Source of the DNA: Nitrospinota bacterium
Lineage (GTDB): Bacteria; Nitrospinota_A; UBA7883; JADGGD01
Reading direction: 5' to 3'
Length of the DNA: 7,231 nucleotides
NCBI GenBank assembly: GCA_015229165.1
Contig: JADGCD010000110.1
Location: forward strand, 1-7,231
Position 1 is the first letter of the stretch; every line of letters starts with the position of its first letter. This document shows positions 5,197 through 7,231 of the stretch, one piece after another. The notes below the pieces were generated by a model, which was not told the origin of the DNA, did not search any database, and worked only from the letters and a program-made list of their open reading frames with translations. A program made the translations under genes and the position numbers.

Positions 5197-6414
5197 TCAA
5201 ACCAGCCGGACGAACCGCTTTTTCCCGACCTTTACCACCACTTCACCGGCAGGGACGGGAGCGTTGGGATCATCGACCCGGTCCCCCCCGACGATGGTGA
5301 CGGCGCCCTGCTTGACCATCCGCCGCCCTTCGGAGGAGCTGGAGACCAGCCCGGCGTCGGCGAGGACGTTGACCAGCAGAGGGGCGGGACCGCTCCTATC
5401 GACGGTGTGGGTGGGGATTTCGTCGGGGAGCTCCCCCTTTTTGAAAATCTGCTCGAACTCGGCCACGGCGTGATCGGCCGCTTCGACGCCGTGATAGCGG
5501 GCCACCAGCTCCCGCCCGAGGCGCACCTTCGCCTCTTTGGGATGGGCGGTTCCGTCGCGCAGGCCGACTTTCAGCGTTTCCAGTTCGGCGTTCCCGATGG
5601 CCGAGAGCAACTCGTAGTAACGAACCATCAGATCGTCGGAGATCGACATGATCTTGCCGAATATCTCTTTCGCCGGTTCGGAGACGCCGATGTAGTTGCC
5701 GTAGCTCTTGCTCATCTTCTGGACCCCGTCGGTCCCTTCGAGGAGCGGCATGGTCAGGATGACCTGCGGCGCCTGCCCGTAGTCCCGCTGGAGGTCGCGC
5801 CCGACGAGGAGATTGAACTTCTGGTCGTTGCCGCCCAGTTCCACATCAGCCTTCAACGCCACCGAGTCGTACCCCTGCATAAGGGGATAGAGAAACTCGT
5901 GGACCGAGATGGGGCGGTTTTCGGTGTACCGCTTGGCGAAGTCGTCCCGCTCCAGCATCCGGGCGACGGTGTATTTGGCGGTGATGCCGATGATCTCCTG
6001 CGGCGAGAGTTTGCCAAGCCACGCGCTGTTGAAGACCACTTCGGTCTTCGCCGGATCGAGAATCTTGAACACCTGCTCCTTGTAGCTCTCGGCGTTCTTG
6101 GCGACCTGCTCTTCGGTGAGAGGCGGACGCGCTTCGTTCCGCCCGGTCGGATCGCCGATCATGCCGGTGAAATCGCCGATGAGGAAGAGGACGTGGTGGC
6201 CGAGGTCCTGAAACTGTTTCAGCTTCCAGAGGAGGACGGTGTGGCCGAGATGGAGGTCGGGCGCCGTCGGGTCGAACCCGGCCTTGACCCGCAGCGGGGT
6301 GTTCGTCTCGCGGCTCTTGGTCAGCTTCTTGACCAGTTCGTCACGGACGATGATTTCGACCGCCCCCCGCTCGATGAGGGAGAGCTGTTCTTCGACGGGG
6401 GCAAACGGGGTCAT
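5197..6414 (-). CDS. tyrS: Tyrosyl-tRNA synthetase
   Basis: This complete 405-residue class I aminoacyl-tRNA synthetase attaches tyrosine to tRNA-Tyr in the cytoplasm, using ATP. The HIGH motif is HLGH at 55-58 (after GFDPTAPDL) and the KMSKS motif is intact at 233-237. Tyrosine-pocket residues appear in PLMQGYDSVAL (177-187) and GGNDQKFN (194-201). The C-terminal part from about residue 340 is an S4 RNA-binding domain (VLADAGLVSSSSEGRRMVKQ, then GKKRFVRL). Length and order fit the TyrZ-like subtype common in Gram-negative bacteria. The ATG at 6414 gives the normal N terminus (EEQLSLIERGAVEI), but its own Shine-Dalgarno is weak. A short upstream frame overlaps the start by ATGA and may feed ribosomes to it. 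A good promoter-like pair lies at 6447-6476. Confidence 0.98.
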   Translation of the reverse strand: MTPFAPVEEQLSLIERGAVEIIVRDELVKKLTKSRETNTPLRVKAGFDPTAPDLHLGHTVLLWKLKQFQDLGHHVLFLIGDFTGMIGDPTGRNEARPPLTEEQVAKNAESYKEQVFKILDPAKTEVVFNSAWLGKLSPQEIIGITAKYTVARMLERDDFAKRYTENRPISVHEFLYPLMQGYDSVALKADVELGGNDQKFNLLVGRDLQRDYGQAPQVILTMPLLEGTDGVQKMSKSYGNYIGVSEPAKEIFGKIMSISDDLMVRYYELLSAIGNAELETLKVGLRDGTAHPKEAKVRLGRELVARYHGVEAADHAVAEFEQIFKKGELPDEIPTHTVDRSGPAPLLVNVLADAGLVSSSSEGRRMVKQGAVTIVGGDRVDDPNAPVPAGEVVVKVGKKRFVRLV

Positions 6415-6503
6415 GGGCTCGCTTCGCTGCTGTGGGGAGAAGGGGAATTATACGGGCGGGCCCCCCACCCTGTAAACGACCGTTGCGTCGTTTCCCGGCT
6501 CAT
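6411..6503 (-). CDS. Possible 30-codon upstream ORF coupled to tyrS
   Basis: An ATG at 6503 on the minus strand has a strong Shine-Dalgarno, GGGAGGA, with a 7-nt spacer. It opens a 30-codon frame beginning MSRETTQRSFTGWGARPY. Its TGA stop overlaps the tyrS ATG as ATGA, the classic arrangement for translational coupling, and tyrS itself has only a weak Shine-Dalgarno. The peptide has one Tyr and no signal or domain. Against it, the best tyrS promoter match lies inside this frame; if that promoter is the only one, the frame is never transcribed whole. Alternatively tyrS may use both long and short transcripts. Confidence 0.35.
   Translation of the reverse strand: MSRETTQRSFTGWGARPYNSPSPHSSEASP
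6447..6476 (-). promoter_or_regulatory. Sigma-70-type promoter for tyrS
   Basis: On the minus strand TTTACA (6471-6476, five of six -35 bases) and TATAAT (6447-6452, perfect -10) are 18 bp apart. RNA would start near 6440, leaving a leader of about 26 nt before tyrS. The spacer is very GC-rich (GGGTGGGGGGCCCGCCCG). A palindrome at 6474-6493 overlaps the -35 box. Confidence 0.65.
6474..6493. promoter_or_regulatory. Palindrome AAACGAC-N6-GTCGTTT overlapping the tyrS -35 box
   Basis: Seven-base arms pair perfectly around a 6-bp centre (CGTTGC), and the site overlaps the -35 box by three bases. Size and place suit an operator for a dimeric regulator. Nothing in the window identifies the protein, and chance occurrence is possible. 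Confidence 0.35.
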
Positions 6504-6657
6504 CGTATGATCCTCCCATAATGACCACGCGCAACGTCGAATCAATCCTCCTTTCCCTCCGCGCCCGTCTTGCGCCTTCGCGCGCAAACTAACTTCACAC
6601 CCGACCTGCATAACTCCCATCCGCGCCACACGTGCGCGCGGACCGCACAACGATAAA
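6504..6657. other. Rest of the divergent tyrS-methyltransferase region
   Basis: No gene is credible here. Two further small inverted repeats are visible, TTGCGC-6 nt-GCGCAA (6570-6587) and CCGCGC-9 nt-GCGCGG (6621-6641). In such GC-rich sequence these may be chance. No clear plus-strand promoter for the methyltransferase was found. On the minus strand TTGATT and CATTAT, 16 bp apart just upstream of 6511, could be a weak promoter for the short frame before tyrS. Confidence 0.4.
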
Positions 6658-6783
6658 CGGAAAACGTTATCGAGGCAGGCGCTGGTAGAAAAAACCGGGT
6701 GAGCAAGCGGAGCGTACACGCCAGTACGTGTGCATTGCGAATCCCGGTTTTGACACCGCAGCGCCAACGCAGATAGTTTTCCG
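6658..6783. repeat. 126-nt nested inverted repeat before the methyltransferase gene
   Basis: Five pairs of arms are nested in order: 6658-6665/6776-6783 (CGGAAAAC, 8 bp), 6678-6684/6759-6765 (GGCGCTG, 7 bp), 6691-6699/6743-6751 (AAAACCGGG, 9 bp), 6703-6706/6735-6738 (GCAA, 4 bp) and 6714-6720/6727-6733 (7 bp with one wobble, 6-nt loop CCAGTA). Together 35 pairs form one long interrupted hairpin on either strand. It stops 3 nt before the AAGGAGG of the methyltransferase gene. It may be a structured 5' leader or small RNA, or a dispersed palindromic intergenic repeat. The overall style reminds me of the latter in some deltaproteobacterial genomes, an impression I cannot verify here. It does not fit an integron attC site. 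Confidence 0.65.
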
Positions 6784-6800
6784 CGCAAGGAGGACGCATT

Positions 6801-7231
6801 ATGAGCGACCACTATGTTTTCAACACCGCCGAAGACGAGACCGAGTTTCGGCGGTTGCAGTTGCTGGAGTCGATCTACGACCCCTACACGATCAACTGGA
6901 TGAACGGCGTCTGCGTTACGCCGGGCATGTCGTGCCTCGAAGTCGGCCCAGGCGCAGGGTCGATGGTTCGCCGGTTGAGCGAAACGGTCGGCCCCTTCGG
7001 ATGGGTGACGGCGGTCGATACCAATCCCCGGTTCGTCACCCCCCCTTTTCCGCACGCCAACGTAGAGGTGGTGAAAGGCGACCTGAACCACGGCGTCGGA
7101 CGCGATCTCTACGATATCGTCTACGCCCGGTTCGTCGTCGTCCACCAGCCGGGCCACGATGGGGCCATCGCCGCGTTGATCGACGCCATCAAGCCGGGGG
7201 GATGGCTCCTGCTGGTGGACGCCGACTTCAC
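6801..7231 (+). CDS. Class I SAM-dependent methyltransferase (partial, runs off the right edge)
   Basis: The first 143 residues are visible and the frame is open at the edge. Motif I for S-adenosylmethionine binding is CLEVGPGAGS (45-54). The acidic residue that holds the ribose hydroxyls is Asp73 in VTAVDTN, and Asp94 in VVKGDL fits the adenine-contact position. YDIVYARFVVVHQP (104-117) is the post-motif II strand, and IKPGGWLLLVDADF (130-143) is the usual motif III. The N-terminal 40 residues (MSDHYVFNTAEDETEFRRLQ) form a cap typical of small-molecule methyltransferases of the UbiE/type 11-12 kind. The substrate cannot be told. AAGGAGG at 6787-6793 with a 7-nt spacer makes the ATG at 6801 certain. 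The gene diverges from tyrS, and a large palindrome lies directly upstream. Confidence 0.93.
   Translation, partial: MSDHYVFNTAEDETEFRRLQLLESIYDPYTINWMNGVCVTPGMSCLEVGPGAGSMVRRLSETVGPFGWVTAVDTNPRFVTPPFPHANVEVVKGDLNHGVGRDLYDIVYARFVVVHQPGHDGAIAALIDAIKPGGWLLLVDADF

Noticed and set aside
6521..6592. Plus-strand 23-codon frame beginning MTTRNVES
   Set aside because: There is no Shine-Dalgarno before its ATG (the sequence there is its complement) and no overlap with a downstream gene.
6658..6783. Integron attC site or retron RNA as explanation of the nested palindrome
   Set aside because: No RYYYAAC/GTTRRRY core pair frames it, and no integrase or reverse transcriptase is visible in the window.
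6415..6800. T-box riboswitch in front of tyrS
   Set aside because: I see no T-box sequence or terminator/antiterminator pair. T-boxes are also rare outside Gram-positive bacteria.

Overview
The window is about 7.2 kb of GC-rich bacterial chromosome. Nine genes are clear: eight on the minus strand and one, cut by the right edge, on the plus strand. The LexA, tyrosyl-tRNA synthetase (TyrZ-like, with a C-terminal S4 domain) and YcgR-like PilZ proteins point to a Gram-negative bacterium. The TyrRS reads most like those of Desulfuromonadales/Geobacter-type (delta)proteobacteria. That placement comes from remembered family patterns, not a search, and is only moderately sure.

Layout from left to right. 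Positions 1-372 hold no credible gene. They hold two copies of a GC-rich repeat offset by 206 bp, the first cut by the window edge. Positions 373-3681 form a minus-strand cluster. In transcription order it contains lexA, a small DUF5678-like protein, a retropepsin-like (DTGA) protease 3 nt behind it, a YciA/BACH-type hotdog thioesterase, a membrane-anchored protein with an 11-residue repeat helix (GTGA overlap with the thioesterase), a DUF1697 protein and a small single-pass membrane protein. The spacings of -4 to about 79 nt make this a probable operon headed by lexA. Upstream on the same strand lie a duplicated PilZ (c-di-GMP receptor type) protein at 3745-4971 and tyrS at 5197-6414. A SAM-dependent methyltransferase diverges from tyrS at 6801 and runs off the edge.

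Functionally the cluster joins SOS control (lexA) to accessory genes, notably the DUF5678/aspartic-protease pair. Whether these are under LexA control cannot be shown here. The two most unusual signals are regulatory or structural. First, a 20-bp inverted repeat (19/20) has one arm that contains the lexA Shine-Dalgarno and start codon. Second, a 126-nt set of nested inverted repeats lies immediately in front of the methyltransferase ribosome-binding site. A 30-codon reading frame with a strong Shine-Dalgarno that ends by ATGA overlap on tyrS is a third. No complete new defence or mobile system is visible.
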